Positions 7,650-18,770 are shown, counted from the stretch's first letter. The stretch is 64,000 nt of DNA from Devosia nitrariae (GCF_030160115.1 NZ_BSNS01000011.1:558001-622000); one strand, 5' to 3'. Made by a program: numbers and translations. The notes: generated by a model not told the origin, from the sequence alone.

Positions 7650-9514
7650 TTGGCGGCCTGTCTTTCAAAGATCAGCACATGGGGAGGGGCGGGATCGGCG
7701 TAGAGATCGTCGACCAGCCGCGCGCGGACCGACATGACCGCGCGCTGGTTGATGGAGCCTTTGTCTGTGATCTCTCCGGCATCGATCGATGGTGGGGAGT
7801 CGAGGAGCACGGCGCGGGCGACGTGGCTGGCGCTGCCGGTGGCCTTGGCGGCCAAGGCATCGAACCGCTCCTGGAAGGCGGCGCGGACGTTGGGGTCGGA
7901 AACGATGGCAGCCGGCTCGGCATCGGGTGGAAGACCCGCGAGCCTGCGGCACGCTTCGAAATCGGGAAAGACGAGCGCGGCGATGTAGTTGCGGTCCAGC
8001 CCGGCTAGGACGATGTCGCGGATCAGCGGCGCGGCGGCGGCGAGGGCGCCGAGGCGCACGCCGCCGACATTGACCCAGGTGCCGGTCGCGAGCTTGAAGT
8101 CCTCGGTGACGCGACCGTCGAACAGGAAGCCGCGGGCAAGGTTGCCGGGCTCTGCGAATTTGAGCGCATCGCCGATCTTGTAGAAGCCCTCTTCATCGAA
8201 ACACTCGGCGCTCTTGTCGGGTGCCTTCCAGTAGCCGGGGGTGACGTTGGGTCCCTTGAGGCGCAGCTCCAGCTTTTCCGCATTGGGAACCAGCTTGACC
8301 TCCATCCCCGCGGCCGGAAGGCCGACGAGCCCCGCCCGATCGACCGGCCAGGTGGTGGTGAACGCAAAGGGGGCGGTCTCGGTCGAGCCGTAGCCGGTTA
8401 TGATCATGATGCGCTCGCCGGTTGCCAGCCGCGCTGCCGTGTCGAGGCCGTCCCAGACGTGTTGGGAAAGGGAGGCGCCGGCATATTGCAGGAGGCTGAG
8501 CCGGCTGAAGAAATTGGTGCGAAGCGCCTCGTTCGCGACCAGGTGCTCGACGAGGAGTTCATAGCCCTTGGGCACGTTGAAGTAGACGGTGGGTGCGATC
8601 TCGGTGAGGTTGCCCGCCGTACGACGGATACCCTCGGGGGTGGCGGCGCCATCGTCGACATAAAAGCTGCCGCCATTATAGAGCGCGATGCCCAGATTAT
8701 GGCTGCCGCCTGCGACGTGGTTCCACGGCATCCAATCGACCAGCACGGGCGGCGTGTCGGCGAGGAACGGCAGCGCCGTGCGGATCATCTGCTGATTGCA
8801 GGTGAGCATGCGCTGCGTGGTGATCACCGCCTTGGGCATCCCGGTCGAGCCGGATGTGAACAGGAATTTGGCGATGGTATCGGGGGTGACCGCGGCGTTG
8901 GCGGCGGAAACGGCCGCGGTCGGGGGCGTGTTGACCACGTCGTCGAAGAGCTGGGTCGGTCGGCCCTCGGGCGGATTGCGGCGCACGACAAGCGGAATCG
9001 CGGGGTCGATTGCGGCGGCCAGCGCAGGGCCGAATTTCGCCCCGTCGCTGGCATAGACCATGCCGGGCTCGAGCAGGGCCGCGATGTGCTTGAGTTTGGC
9101 GAAGTCCTTGGAGACCAGGCAATAGGCGGGCGAGAGCGGGGCATGGGGCACGCCGACGAGCATGGCGGCATAGCCGAGCAGGGCATGCTCGATCTCGTTG
9201 CCGGACAGGATCAGCAGCGGGTGGTCGGGCGAGAGCCTCGCTTCGAGCATGGCCTGCGCCAAGCCATGGATCAGCCTGTTGGCCTCGCCATAGGTAATCG
9301 TGCGCCAGCCCCCGTTCCCTCCGCGATCGGCGATGAAGATCGCGTCGGGGGTCTCTCGAGCCCAGTGCGCGAGGCGATCGGTCATGGTGCGGGGATAGGG
9401 GCCGAGGGGTTCGGTCGAGCGCACATAAATCGTCCCGTCCGCCCGCGTCTCAGCCTCGGCCAGCATCGAGCCCATGCGAACGGGGCGCAGTTTGAGTCCC
9501 TGCTCAGCGATCAT
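7646..9514 (-). CDS. Acyl-CoA synthetase, feruloyl-CoA synthetase-like
   Basis: A 622-residue AMP-forming ligase. It has the P-loop-like motif FTSGSTGMPKAV (near 200), the adenine-binding YGSTETAPFAF segment (near 350) and the FDGRVTEDFKLATG region, which is typical of feruloyl-CoA synthetases, in place of the more common GRxKE hinge. It activates an aromatic acid with ATP and CoA and starts the module. I chose the ATG at 9514 because GGGGAGG sits 8 bp upstream; an ATG at 9529 overlaps that ribosome-binding site. It leads a four-gene operon with overlapping or almost touching genes. Confidence 0.88.
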   Translation of the reverse strand: MIAEQGLKLRPVRMGSMLAEAETRADGTIYVRSTEPLGPYPRTMTDRLAHWARETPDAIFIADRGGNGGWRTITYGEANRLIHGLAQAMLEARLSPDHPLLILSGNEIEHALLGYAAMLVGVPHAPLSPAYCLVSKDFAKLKHIAALLEPGMVYASDGAKFGPALAAAIDPAIPLVVRRNPPEGRPTQLFDDVVNTPPTAAVSAANAAVTPDTIAKFLFTSGSTGMPKAVITTQRMLTCNQQMIRTALPFLADTPPVLVDWMPWNHVAGGSHNLGIALYNGGSFYVDDGAATPEGIRRTAGNLTEIAPTVYFNVPKGYELLVEHLVANEALRTNFFSRLSLLQYAGASLSQHVWDGLDTAARLATGERIMIITGYGSTETAPFAFTTTWPVDRAGLVGLPAAGMEVKLVPNAEKLELRLKGPNVTPGYWKAPDKSAECFDEEGFYKIGDALKFAEPGNLARGFLFDGRVTEDFKLATGTWVNVGGVRLGALAAAAPLIRDIVLAGLDRNYIAALVFPDFEACRRLAGLPPDAEPAAIVSDPNVRAAFQERFDALAAKATGSASHVARAVLLDSPPSIDAGEITDKGSINQRAVMSVRARLVDDLYADPAPPHVLIFERQAAK

Positions 9515-9531
9515 GCCGTTCCTCCCCATTA

Positions 9532-9546
9532 GTTATGTTACATAAC
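9532..9546. promoter_or_regulatory. Palindromic operator upstream of the CoA-ligase operon
   Basis: GTTATGT-T-ACATAAC is a perfect 7-bp inverted repeat around one central base, ending 17 bp before the ligase ATG. Such dyads are typical of MarR-family operators. The adjoining CATAACAATATGG recurs with one change in the 3.1-kb divergent promoter, so the MarR protein at 4742-5221 is the obvious candidate ligand. Confidence 0.6.
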
Positions 9547-9614
9547 AATATGGAGGCTGTAAAGCTGCCGCATGGGTCGCAGACAGCGCCGCCCATGGCT
9601 GGAGCGGCGGGATC

Positions 9615-11719
<2,105 letters not shown>

Positions 11720-11744
11720 ATCGGATCGAGCTGACTGGCCCTAG

Positions 11745-12674
11745 TCAGCGCAACCCGGCCGCCACGGCGCGGACGGCCTCGATGAAGCCGGTGGTCGCCA
11801 GCGACTGACTGGTATCGATGCGGGTGGTGAGCCCCACCGGCCCGGTGGTTTCGCTGGTGTCGACCGGCAGGCGGGCAAGCTGGCCTTCGGCGACATCCCT
11901 AGCGACAACGCCCTCCGAGATGATCCAGATCGCGTCGGTCTGGCGCACATAGGAGCGGCCGAAGGCGTTCGAGACGGTCTCGATTTCGTCACGGATGTTG
12001 GTGACGCCATTGGCGAGCAGCATACGGTCGACGAGGCGACGGATCACTGAATCGGGCGTCGGCATCAGCAGTTGGTGGCTTTCGATCATGGCCAGGTTGA
12101 AATGGCGCTCCGCGAGCAGAGGGTGACCGGGTCGGACAACGATCGCCACGCGTTCCGAATAGAGATGTTCGAAGGAAAGGCCGAGCATCGCCTCGGGCTC
12201 GGCCATGCGCCCGATGACAAGATCGACCTCGCCGGTGCGCAAGAGCGAGAGCAGATAGCCATTGGGGCCCGTGACGATGCGGACATGGGCGCGCTGTCCG
12301 CCGCCGGAAAAGGAGTCCACCGCATCGGGCAGGATGCGCGCCGAGACCGTGGGCAGAGCGCCGACCCGGACGATCGTCGCCTCATGGGCGCCGCCAACGG
12401 CCTCGATGCCCTGGCGCAGGGCCGCCACGCTCGTGCCGGCATAGCGATAGAAGACCTCGCCGAAAGGGGTGAGGAAGAGATTGCGGCGGCTGCGATCGAA
12501 GAGCGATGCCCCCAGGATCTCCTCGAGTTCCTGGATGGTCTTGGACGCGGCCGGCTGGCTGATATTGAGCGCTTCGGCGGCGTTGACCACGCTTTTGAGC
12601 CGCGCCACCTCGAGAAAGCAACTGATGTGGCGCAGCTTGATGCGCGGATCGATGGCGCGCTTGGCCAATTGCAT
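11745..12674 (-). CDS. pcaQ: LysR family regulator of protocatechuate genes
   Basis: A 309-residue LysR regulator. The N-terminal winged helix-turn-helix is LRHISCFLEVARLKSVVNAAEALNISQPAASKTIQELEEILG (residues 14-55), and the effector domain follows from about residue 95. The N-terminus and divergent position next to pcaD match PcaQ, which activates pca genes in response to beta-carboxy-cis,cis-muconate and gamma-carboxymuconolactone in rhizobia. A CATAA/TTATG dyad lies in the shared promoter region. Confidence 0.92.
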   Translation of the reverse strand: MQLAKRAIDPRIKLRHISCFLEVARLKSVVNAAEALNISQPAASKTIQELEEILGASLFDRSRRNLFLTPFGEVFYRYAGTSVAALRQGIEAVGGAHEATIVRVGALPTVSARILPDAVDSFSGGGQRAHVRIVTGPNGYLLSLLRTGEVDLVIGRMAEPEAMLGLSFEHLYSERVAIVVRPGHPLLAERHFNLAMIESHQLLMPTPDSVIRRLVDRMLLANGVTNIRDEIETVSNAFGRSYVRQTDAIWIISEGVVARDVAEGQLARLPVDTSETTGPVGLTTRIDTSQSLATTGFIEAVRAVAAGLR

Positions 12675-12730
12675 CTCCGGTTATGGATAGGCGGACCTGT
12701 GCCAAAAAAAATCGCTCTACGCGGCGATCC

Positions 12731-12748
12731 CATAAACCAGAGGTTATG
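12731..12748. promoter_or_regulatory. Candidate PcaQ operator
   Basis: CATAAACCAGAGGTTATG is an 18-bp dyad with 7 of 9 matched arm positions, lying between pcaQ (start 12674, minus) and pcaD (start 12822, plus). It resembles the ATAACC-N4-GGTTA type site described for PcaQ in Sinorhizobium, with one extra A in the left arm. Confidence 0.65.
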
Positions 12749-12821
12749 AGGCGACGGCAAGTAATCATTTTACTTGGCCCCCCGCGCCGCCTTAAATCGC
12801 CGCGGTTGCGAGGGAGAAAGC

Positions 12822-13616
12822 ATGGCGTTCGTGCGCACCGGCGAGATATTGCTGCACTATCGGGTGCAGGGCCTGACAGGCGCGCCGGTGCTGGTGCTGG
12901 TGAACTCGCTGGGGACCGACGCGCGAATCTGGGACGAGGTTATCACCGAGCTTCTGCCGCACTACCGCATCGTCTCCTACGACAAGCGCGGCCACGGGCT
13001 GAGCGACGCACCTGCCGGCGACTACAGCCTCGATGATCACGTCGCCGATCTTGTCGGCCTCCTCGACCACCTCGGTGTGGCGCAGTCGGCGGTCGCGGGC
13101 GTTTCCGTCGGCGGACTGATTGCGCAGGGGTTTGCCCTGCGTCACAGCGATCGGATTGCGGGACTCGTCCTCTGCGATACGGCGCCCAAAATCGGTGACG
13201 CGCCTCTGTGGGACGAGCGGATCGCTGCGGTGCAGGGCGGGGGCATGGAGGCGCTGGCCGATGCGGTGATGCTGCGCTGGTTTACCGAGCGCTATCGCCG
13301 TGACTCGGCCGATGCGCTGGCGGGCTGGCGCAACATGCTGGCGCGCACGCCGGCTGAGGGCTACATCGGGACGTGCGCCACGCTGCGCAACACCGATCTG
13401 CGGAACGATATCGCGGGTATCGCCGCGCCAACGCTGGTCGTCGTGGGCGACGCAGATGTGGCAACGCCGGTCGAGCTCGTTCGCGAGACGGCGGCTTGCA
13501 TCCCGGGCGCGCGCTTCGAGATCGTCCCGGATGCCGGACACATACCGTCCATCGAGCAGCCGGGGCGCTTGTCGGCACTGATGAAAACCTACTTCAACGA
13601 GGTCGGCCATGGCTGA
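12822..13616 (+). CDS. pcaD: 3-oxoadipate enol-lactonase
   Basis: A 264-residue alpha/beta hydrolase. The nucleophile elbow is GVSVGG (Ser near 97), the acid is expected in VVGDADVATP, and the catalytic His is in PDAGHIPSIEQP near the C-terminus. It hydrolyses beta-ketoadipate enol-lactone to beta-ketoadipate. The ATG at 12822 follows AGGGAGAAAGC. It is the first gene of pcaDCHGB and overlaps pcaC by 8 bp, the standard rhizobial order under PcaQ control. Confidence 0.93.
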   Translation: MAFVRTGEILLHYRVQGLTGAPVLVLVNSLGTDARIWDEVITELLPHYRIVSYDKRGHGLSDAPAGDYSLDDHVADLVGLLDHLGVAQSAVAGVSVGGLIAQGFALRHSDRIAGLVLCDTAPKIGDAPLWDERIAAVQGGGMEALADAVMLRWFTERYRRDSADALAGWRNMLARTPAEGYIGTCATLRNTDLRNDIAGIAAPTLVVVGDADVATPVELVRETAACIPGARFEIVPDAGHIPSIEQPGRLSALMKTYFNEVGHG

Positions 13617-13998
13617 TACATCTCTTTACGAGCGCGGCATGGCGACCCGCCGTTCGGTACTGGGCGACGGGCACGTCGACAATGCCACGGCCCGCAAGAC
13701 GGGGTTCGATGATGATTTCCAGTCCTTCATCACCGAAGGCGCCTGGGGATCGGTATGGTCGCGCCCGGGACTTACCAAGCGCGAGCGGTCCATGCTGACG
13801 CTGGCGCTGCTGGCGGCGCTGGGACACGAGGAGGAATTGGCCATGCACGTGCGCGCGACCGAGAACACCGGCGCTTCGCCCGAGGACATCAAGGAGGCGC
13901 TGCTGCACGTGGCGGTCTATGCCGGAGTCCCGGCAGCCAACCGGGCCTTCAAGATCGCCAAGGAAGAACTCGCCAAACGCGCGGAGGCGGCACAATGA
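13609..13998 (+). CDS. pcaC: 4-carboxymuconolactone decarboxylase
   Basis: A 129-residue single-domain carboxymuconolactone decarboxylase. The N-terminal [20 protein letters not shown] and the active-site helix [20 protein letters not shown] are typical. It converts gamma-carboxymuconolactone to the enol-lactone used by PcaD. In some bacteria PcaC is fused to PcaD; here the two are separate genes overlapping by 8 bp. Its stop overlaps the pcaH start (ATGA). Confidence 0.94.
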   Translation: MADTSLYERGMATRRSVLGDGHVDNATARKTGFDDDFQSFITEGAWGSVWSRPGLTKRERSMLTLALLAALGHEEELAMHVRATENTGASPEDIKEALLHVAVYAGVPAANRAFKIAKEELAKRAEAAQ

Positions 13999-14741
13999 GC
14001 GGCATCATTCTCCCTGGGGCCGACGGAGTTCTATATCAGCGCGACCGCGCCTGGCACCCGCCGGCCGATACGCCGGGCTACAAGAGCACGACGTTCCGCG
14101 CTCCGCGCCACAGCCTTCTCGCACTTGGCCCAACCAAATCGGAGCTGACCGGCCCCACCTTCGGCCACGAAAAGCTCGGGCCGCTGGACAACGACCTCAT
14201 CCGCAATTTCAGTCAGGACGGCACCGAAGCCATCGGCCAGCGCATCATCGTTTACGGCCAGGTGCTCGACGAGAATGCCCGGCCCGTGCCCGGCACGCTG
14301 GTGGAATTCTGGCAGGCCAATGCCGGTGGCCGCTACCGCCACAAGAAGGAAGGGTATCGGGCCGCGCTCGACCCCAATTTCGGTGGCTTTGGCCGCGCCA
14401 TCGCCGACGAGAACGGCTTCTATCACTTTCGCACGGTCAAGCCGGGCGCCTATCCCTGGCCCAATGGCGGCAATGACTGGCGCCCCGCCCATATCCATTT
14501 CTCGGTCTTCGGCCAGGCCTTTGCGCAGCGCCTGATCACCCAGATGTATTTCGAGGGCGACCCGATGATCTGGCAATGCCCCATTGTCGGCACCATTCCA
14601 GACAGGGCGGCGATCGATCAGCTCATCGCCCGGCTCGACCGCCACAACACCACACCCATGGACGCGCTGGCCTACCGCTTCGATATCGTGCTGCGCGGCT
14701 TCCGTTCGACCATGTTCGAGAACAAGCTGGAGGGGAACTGA
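13995..14741 (+). CDS. pcaH: Protocatechuate 3,4-dioxygenase, beta subunit
   Basis: A 248-residue subunit that carries the non-haem ferric site. The four iron ligands can be placed: Tyr in [10 protein letters not shown], Tyr in [10 protein letters not shown], and two His in [11 protein letters not shown]. With PcaG it opens the protocatechuate ring between the hydroxyl groups to beta-carboxymuconate. The ATG start overlaps the pcaC stop and the stop overlaps the pcaG ATG, so the subunits are translationally coupled. Confidence 0.95.
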   Translation: MSGIILPGADGVLYQRDRAWHPPADTPGYKSTTFRAPRHSLLALGPTKSELTGPTFGHEKLGPLDNDLIRNFSQDGTEAIGQRIIVYGQVLDENARPVPGTLVEFWQANAGGRYRHKKEGYRAALDPNFGGFGRAIADENGFYHFRTVKPGAYPWPNGGNDWRPAHIHFSVFGQAFAQRLITQMYFEGDPMIWQCPIVGTIPDRAAIDQLIARLDRHNTTPMDALAYRFDIVLRGFRSTMFENKLEGN

Positions 14742-15361
14742 TGTTGCACCCAACACCGACCCTCAAGGAAACGCCGTCCCAGACCGGCGGTCCATATGTC
14801 CATATCGGGATGACGCCGAATTTCTGCGGCATCACCGGGGTCATCGACGCCGATTTGGGTTCGACCATGATCAATGGCGATGTCGAAGGCGAACGGATCG
14901 TCATCTGTGCCCGCATCCTGGATGGCGCCGGAGTGCCGCTCCACGATGGCGTGGTCGAAATCTGGCAGGCCGATGCGAAAGGCAGTTATGTCGCGCCGAT
15001 GCGGCCCGGCAGCAATTCGATGCCAGCCTTTACCGGCTGGGGCCGACAGCCGGCCAATGCAGAGGGCATAGTCACCTTCGAGACCATCAAGCCAGGCCGC
15101 GTCGAGGGGCCGGACGGCAAACTGATGGCCCCCCACGTCTCGCTGTGGATCGTGGCCCGCGGCATCAATATCGGCCTGCAGACACGACTCTATTTTGCCG
15201 ACGAAGCGGAGGCCAACAAGGAGGACTACGTCCTCAACAAGATCATGGACCCACGCCGCCGCGAAACCCTCATCGCGCGCCGGGAGGGCGGCCCCGAGCC
15301 ACGCTATCTTCTCGACATCCACCTGCAGGGCGACAAGGAAACCGTGTTCTTCGACATCTAG
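14741..15361 (+). CDS. pcaG: Protocatechuate 3,4-dioxygenase, alpha subunit
   Basis: A 206-residue alpha subunit with the same beta-sandwich fold as PcaH but without the full iron-ligand set, as expected. The N-terminal TPSQTGGPYVHIGMTP and the core GVPLHDGVVEIWQADAKGSY are characteristic. The 1-bp overlap with pcaH (TGATG) supports a fixed subunit ratio. It is followed after 19 bp by pcaB. Confidence 0.94.
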   Translation: MLHPTPTLKETPSQTGGPYVHIGMTPNFCGITGVIDADLGSTMINGDVEGERIVICARILDGAGVPLHDGVVEIWQADAKGSYVAPMRPGSNSMPAFTGWGRQPANAEGIVTFETIKPGRVEGPDGKLMAPHVSLWIVARGINIGLQTRLYFADEAEANKEDYVLNKIMDPRRRETLIARREGGPEPRYLLDIHLQGDKETVFFDI

Positions 15362-15380
15362 CCGGGCCATAGTGGCTGCC

Positions 15381-16412
15381 ATGACTCCGCTCCTTTCCGC
15401 GCTCGCCGGCGATGCCGAAATCGAAACGCTGCTCTGCGACGAGGCACAGATCGCCACTGTGCTGGCCGTGGAGCGCGCCTTGGCCGAGGCCTGCGCCGAC
15501 ACCGGCTGGATCACGGCCGCGGATGCGGAGGCGGTCGGCAAGGCCATCGAAGGTTTTGTGCCCGACAAGGAGGAACTGGCCGCAGGCATGGCGCGAGACG
15601 GCGTGGTCGTGCCGGCGCTGGTCAAGCAGTTGCGGACCACGATCCCGGAGCCGCATCGGATGGCGTTGCACAAGGGGGCAACCAGTCAGGATATTCTCGA
15701 TACGGCGCTGATGTTGCAGCTGGCGCGGGTGATGGACGTGCTCGAAGCGCGGCTGACGGCTCTGCTCTCGCGGCTCGACGCGCTGGCCGAGGCAGAGGGT
15801 GGGCGCAAGCTGATGGCACATACTCGCATGCAACAGGCGCTGGAGACGACCTGGGGCGCCAAGATCGCGAGCTGGAGCGAGCCGCTGCAACGCCAGCTGC
15901 GGGCGCTCGAAGCCATGCGGCGCAGTCTGCTGGTGGTGCAGCTCGGCGGACCGGTGGGCGACCGGGGCAGCTTCGATGGGCATGGCGACGCGATTGCCGC
16001 GGGTCTTGCCCGGCGGCTCGACCTCGGGCTGGCCGCCCCCTGGCATGCAACGCGTGATCCCATCATTGCCTTCGGCAACCGGCTGGCGCTGGTGAGCGGC
16101 GTGACGGGCAAGATCGGCGCCGATGTGACGCTCCTGGCGCAGAACGAAGTGGGCGCGGTACGGCTCGAAGGCGGAGGCGGCTCCTCGGCCATGGCGCACA
16201 AGTCCAATCCGGTCCGGGCAGAGGTGCTGGTGGCGCTGGCACGGTTCAACGCGGGCCTTGCCGGGACGCTGAACCAGGCCATGGTGCACGAATACGAGCG
16301 TTCGGGCGCCGCCTGGACGCTCGAATGGCTGACTCTGCCGCAGATGGCGGTGACCGCCGGCGCGAGCTTGCGGCTGAGCCTGGAACTGGTCGAGCAGATG
16401 CGTTTGGGGTAA
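15381..16412 (+). CDS. pcaB: 3-carboxy-cis,cis-muconate cycloisomerase
   Basis: A 343-residue member of the fumarase/aspartase superfamily. The signature GGSSAMAHKSNPVRAE (near residue 270) holds the catalytic Ser loop, and KGATSQDILDTALMLQL gives the second conserved block. It forms gamma-carboxymuconolactone from carboxymuconate. The ATG at 15381 fits the superfamily N-terminus (TPLLSALAGDAEIETLL). The protein is shorter than the 400-450 residues of many PcaB enzymes, as is common in rhizobia. It ends the pca operon. Confidence 0.92.
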   Translation: MTPLLSALAGDAEIETLLCDEAQIATVLAVERALAEACADTGWITAADAEAVGKAIEGFVPDKEELAAGMARDGVVVPALVKQLRTTIPEPHRMALHKGATSQDILDTALMLQLARVMDVLEARLTALLSRLDALAEAEGGRKLMAHTRMQQALETTWGAKIASWSEPLQRQLRALEAMRRSLLVVQLGGPVGDRGSFDGHGDAIAAGLARRLDLGLAAPWHATRDPIIAFGNRLALVSGVTGKIGADVTLLAQNEVGAVRLEGGGGSSAMAHKSNPVRAEVLVALARFNAGLAGTLNQAMVHEYERSGAAWTLEWLTLPQMAVTAGASLRLSLELVEQMRLG

Positions 16413-16715
16413 GGGGAGCACCGGCTGTTGAACGCTCGGCTATGCCTTGAAGCTCGCGCTCTGCGCCGCACGATTTCGTCTAGGCTTTCAGCCGCCCTGT
16501 GACGCGGCCCTATCGGGTGGATCGCAGCAGACTACTCCGCGGAATAGGATTCCAAATCAATCGTTGCCGGGTAGGCAGGACCGTTGCCGACCTGAGCCAC
16601 TGCCGCTCGAAGTTGCCATGTGCCGGCCCCGAAATGGACATCGCCCGACTTGGCCAAGCCCTTTACCAAATGCACTAATGCATGCATTAATGCGTGCGCA
16701 AAGGAGGAAGCGCGC
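16413..16715. other. Intergenic region between pcaB and the glycosidase-like gene
   Basis: About 300 bp without a supported gene. Its right end carries the ATTAATG-type operator and the ribosome-binding site AAAGGAGGAAG of the next gene. I see no clear terminator or small gene in the rest. Confidence 0.5.
16672..16694. promoter_or_regulatory. Operator copy 1 of the carbohydrate locus
   Basis: The block GCACTAATGCATGCATTAAT, followed by GCG, lies 22-44 bp upstream of the gene at 16716. It contains the dyad ACTAATG-N4-CATTAAT. It matches the block at 22034-22053 at 18 of 20 positions, which is far beyond chance for GC-rich DNA. A GntR regulator of this locus is the likely ligand. Confidence 0.65.
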
Positions 16716-17768
16716 ATGGTCACCAAGACAGATACGGTAGTTTCCATCGACGGCACGAAATTTGTGGTGAATGGAGAACCCACGCATAAGGGAAAGACGT
16801 GGCGTGGCCATTCCCTGGAAGGATTGCTGTTCAACTCTCGCATGGCGCAGGCTCTGACGGATGACGAGAACCCCTCCACACGCGGTGTCTGGATGTACCC
16901 CGATGGCGAGGTCTTTACTGCAAAGCGCAACAACGACGAGTTCGTGGCCGCATTGAAGGACTACCGCGCCCACGGCCTTGATGCCGTGTGCATCAATCTG
17001 CAGAGCGGCAGTCCACAGGGCTACAGCAATGTCCAGCCCTGGACGATCACCGGCTTCAATGCCGACGGCTCGATCAAGCAGCCATGGCTGGACCGTTTGG
17101 ATAGGGTCATCACCGAAGCCGACCGGCTGGGGATGGTCGTGGTGCTGGGTCTGTTCTACTGGAAGCAGACCCGGGTTTTCGCCGACGAAGCGGCCGTCAG
17201 GCGGGCAGTCGAGAATACCGTCGATTGGCTGGCAGAGCGCGGCGCGCGCAACGTGCTGCTTGAAATCGGCAACGAAGTCGACCTGACCTTCTTTCAGCCC
17301 ATCATAGAGGCACCGCGCTGCCATGAGCTGATCCGGCTCGCCCAGCAGCGTTCGGAAGGCCGGTTCGATACGCCGGGCGGCCGCCTGCTGGTGTCCACGA
17401 GCCTGGCGCGACCCTCGCCCGTCGGGGCCAATATCATGGAAACCGCCGATTTCCTGCTGCTCCACGGCAACGGCACGCACCACCCGGATAGCGTGCGGCT
17501 CATGGCTCGGGCCAACAGGGCGCAGCCCGCCTATCGTGCGATGCCGGTGATGATCAACGAGGACGACCATTTCGACTTCGACAAGCCCGACAACAATTTC
17601 GCCGCGGCCATCGGCGAATATCTCTCGTGGGGTTACTTCGACTATCGCATGAACCGCGAGCGGTTCGAGGACGGTTTCCAGTCGCTTCCGGTGGACTGGA
17701 CAATCAACAGCGACCGCAAGCGGGCGTTCTTCAGCTACCTGAAGGGGATCACGGGTGGCGCCGCGTGA
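16716..17768 (+). CDS. Putative cytoplasmic TIM-barrel glycoside hydrolase
   Basis: A 350-residue protein without a signal peptide. It begins VVSIDGTKFVVNGEPTHKGKT and continues EGLLFNSRM and LTDDENP, all shared with the protein at 27889. LLEIGNEVDLTFF (near 185) and VMINEDDHFDF (near 275) end barrel strands with Asn-Glu or Glu, as the acid/base and nucleophile do in clan GH-A glycosidases; this mapping is inference. I do not recognise the exact family. ATG 16716 follows AAAGGAGGAAG. The stop overlaps the next gene. The enzyme probably acts on imported glycosides in the cytoplasm. Confidence 0.7.
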   Translation: MVTKTDTVVSIDGTKFVVNGEPTHKGKTWRGHSLEGLLFNSRMAQALTDDENPSTRGVWMYPDGEVFTAKRNNDEFVAALKDYRAHGLDAVCINLQSGSPQGYSNVQPWTITGFNADGSIKQPWLDRLDRVITEADRLGMVVVLGLFYWKQTRVFADEAAVRRAVENTVDWLAERGARNVLLEIGNEVDLTFFQPIIEAPRCHELIRLAQQRSEGRFDTPGGRLLVSTSLARPSPVGANIMETADFLLLHGNGTHHPDSVRLMARANRAQPAYRAMPVMINEDDHFDFDKPDNNFAAAIGEYLSWGYFDYRMNRERFEDGFQSLPVDWTINSDRKRAFFSYLKGITGGAA

Positions 17769-18064
17769 GTGCCAATCATGTCGTCGTCGTCGACCTTGTG
17801 GTCGGCGCCGGCCACCTTAAGGCTTTCATGCCCTTGATGCTGGAAAACGCCCGCGCCTCCCTGCCGGTCGAGCCCGGCTGCGTGCGGTTCGACATCTGCC
17901 AGGACGAGGACGCCCCGTGCCGCTTGCTCCTCTATGAGGTTTACGACGACGAGGTGGCGTTCGCGGCGCACCTGGCCAGTCCGCACTACCGGACTTTCGA
18001 GATCGCAACATCATCCATGCTGGCCGCCAAGTCGGTGCGGACGATGACACTCAGAGCTGGTTGA
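17765..18064 (+). CDS. Antibiotic biosynthesis monooxygenase (ABM) domain protein
   Basis: A 99-residue ferredoxin-like (dimeric alpha-beta barrel) protein. The pattern VDLVVGAGHLKAFMPLMLENARASLPVEPGCVRFDIC and the later YEVYDDEVAFAAHLASPHYRTF are the standard ABM/YgiN layout. The GTG start at 17765 overlaps the stop of the glycosidase-like gene, so the two are coupled. Family members include quinol monooxygenases and the AI-2 isomerase LsrG; the role here is unknown but may be sugar-derivative isomerisation. It is convergent with the GntR gene and overlaps its 3' end by 14 bp. Confidence 0.82.
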   Translation: MSANHVVVVDLVVGAGHLKAFMPLMLENARASLPVEPGCVRFDICQDEDAPCRLLLYEVYDDEVAFAAHLASPHYRTFEIATSSMLAAKSVRTMTLRAG

Positions 18065-18770
18065 GCCCGAGCCGATCCAGCAGGTCCACCAGCATGGTGC
18101 CCGCGCGACGCCGATGGTCCTCGTGCACCTTGCGGGCGCGAGGTCCGTCGCCGGCGGCTATGGCGTCGACCAGGTCGGCGTGCTCCTTGACCGAATTGCT
18201 CGGCGTGGGACGCAACTGCAAGGTCAGCATGCGGGCGCGGTGCGCCTGGTCCCATAGCTGGCCGACCATCTGGATCAGCCTGGAGTTGCCCGACAGGCGC
18301 ACCAGGTGCAGGTGGAACTGCTCGTCCGCCGCTGCCCAGGCCTTGAGATCGCTGCGCTCCAGTGCGGTCTGCATGTCGGCGACGGCGCCGCGGAGCTGGG
18401 CCAGTTGCCGCGGCGTGATCCCGCGCTGCGCCACCAGTTCGGCCGCAGTGCCTTCGAGGGCGGTCAGCACGGCGTAGATCTCGGCCATGTCGCTCGCTGA
18501 GATCGGCAGCACCCGCATACCGTGGCGGGGCCGTATCTCCACCATGCCCTCCTGCCGCAACCGGACCATCGCCTCCCTGACCGGAGTCCGGCTCATCTCG
18601 AGGCGGGTAGCCGCCTCCTGCTCCAGCATCTGCGCACCTGCGGGCAGAGTTCCGTCAAGAATCAGCTGCTTGAGGCGCCCGTAGGCGACATCGGCCTGGT
18701 TGGCGCGTTCAGTCGAGGTCGAGACCTGGCTCATCGATGCGGACCCTGCGTCCTTCTCTGTGGGAAGCAT
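18051..18770 (-). CDS. GntR family regulator with FCD domain
   Basis: A 239-residue regulator. The winged helix-turn-helix is AYGRLKQLILDGTLPAGAQMLEQEAATRLEMSRTPVREAMVRLRQEG, and the C-terminal FCD effector domain contains the metal-ligand pattern AAADEQFHLHLVRLSGN and later KEHADLVDAI. I chose ATG 18770 because GAGGAGGCGATCT lies directly before it; this start is inside the end of the Gfo/Idh gene (62-bp overlap). It is the last gene of the operon 20864-18051 and is a candidate to bind the ATTAATG-type operators of this locus. Confidence 0.88.
   Translation of the reverse strand: MLPTEKDAGSASMSQVSTSTERANQADVAYGRLKQLILDGTLPAGAQMLEQEAATRLEMSRTPVREAMVRLRQEGMVEIRPRHGMRVLPISASDMAEIYAVLTALEGTAAELVAQRGITPRQLAQLRGAVADMQTALERSDLKAWAAADEQFHLHLVRLSGNSRLIQMVGQLWDQAHRARMLTLQLRPTPSNSVKEHADLVDAIAAGDGPRARKVHEDHRRRAGTMLVDLLDRLGLNQL

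Noticed and set aside
5637..7703. A 688-codon open frame on the plus strand
   Set aside because: Antisense to the SDR and thiolase genes; its sequence has no motif and has the Asp/Gly/Arg bias typical of shadow frames.
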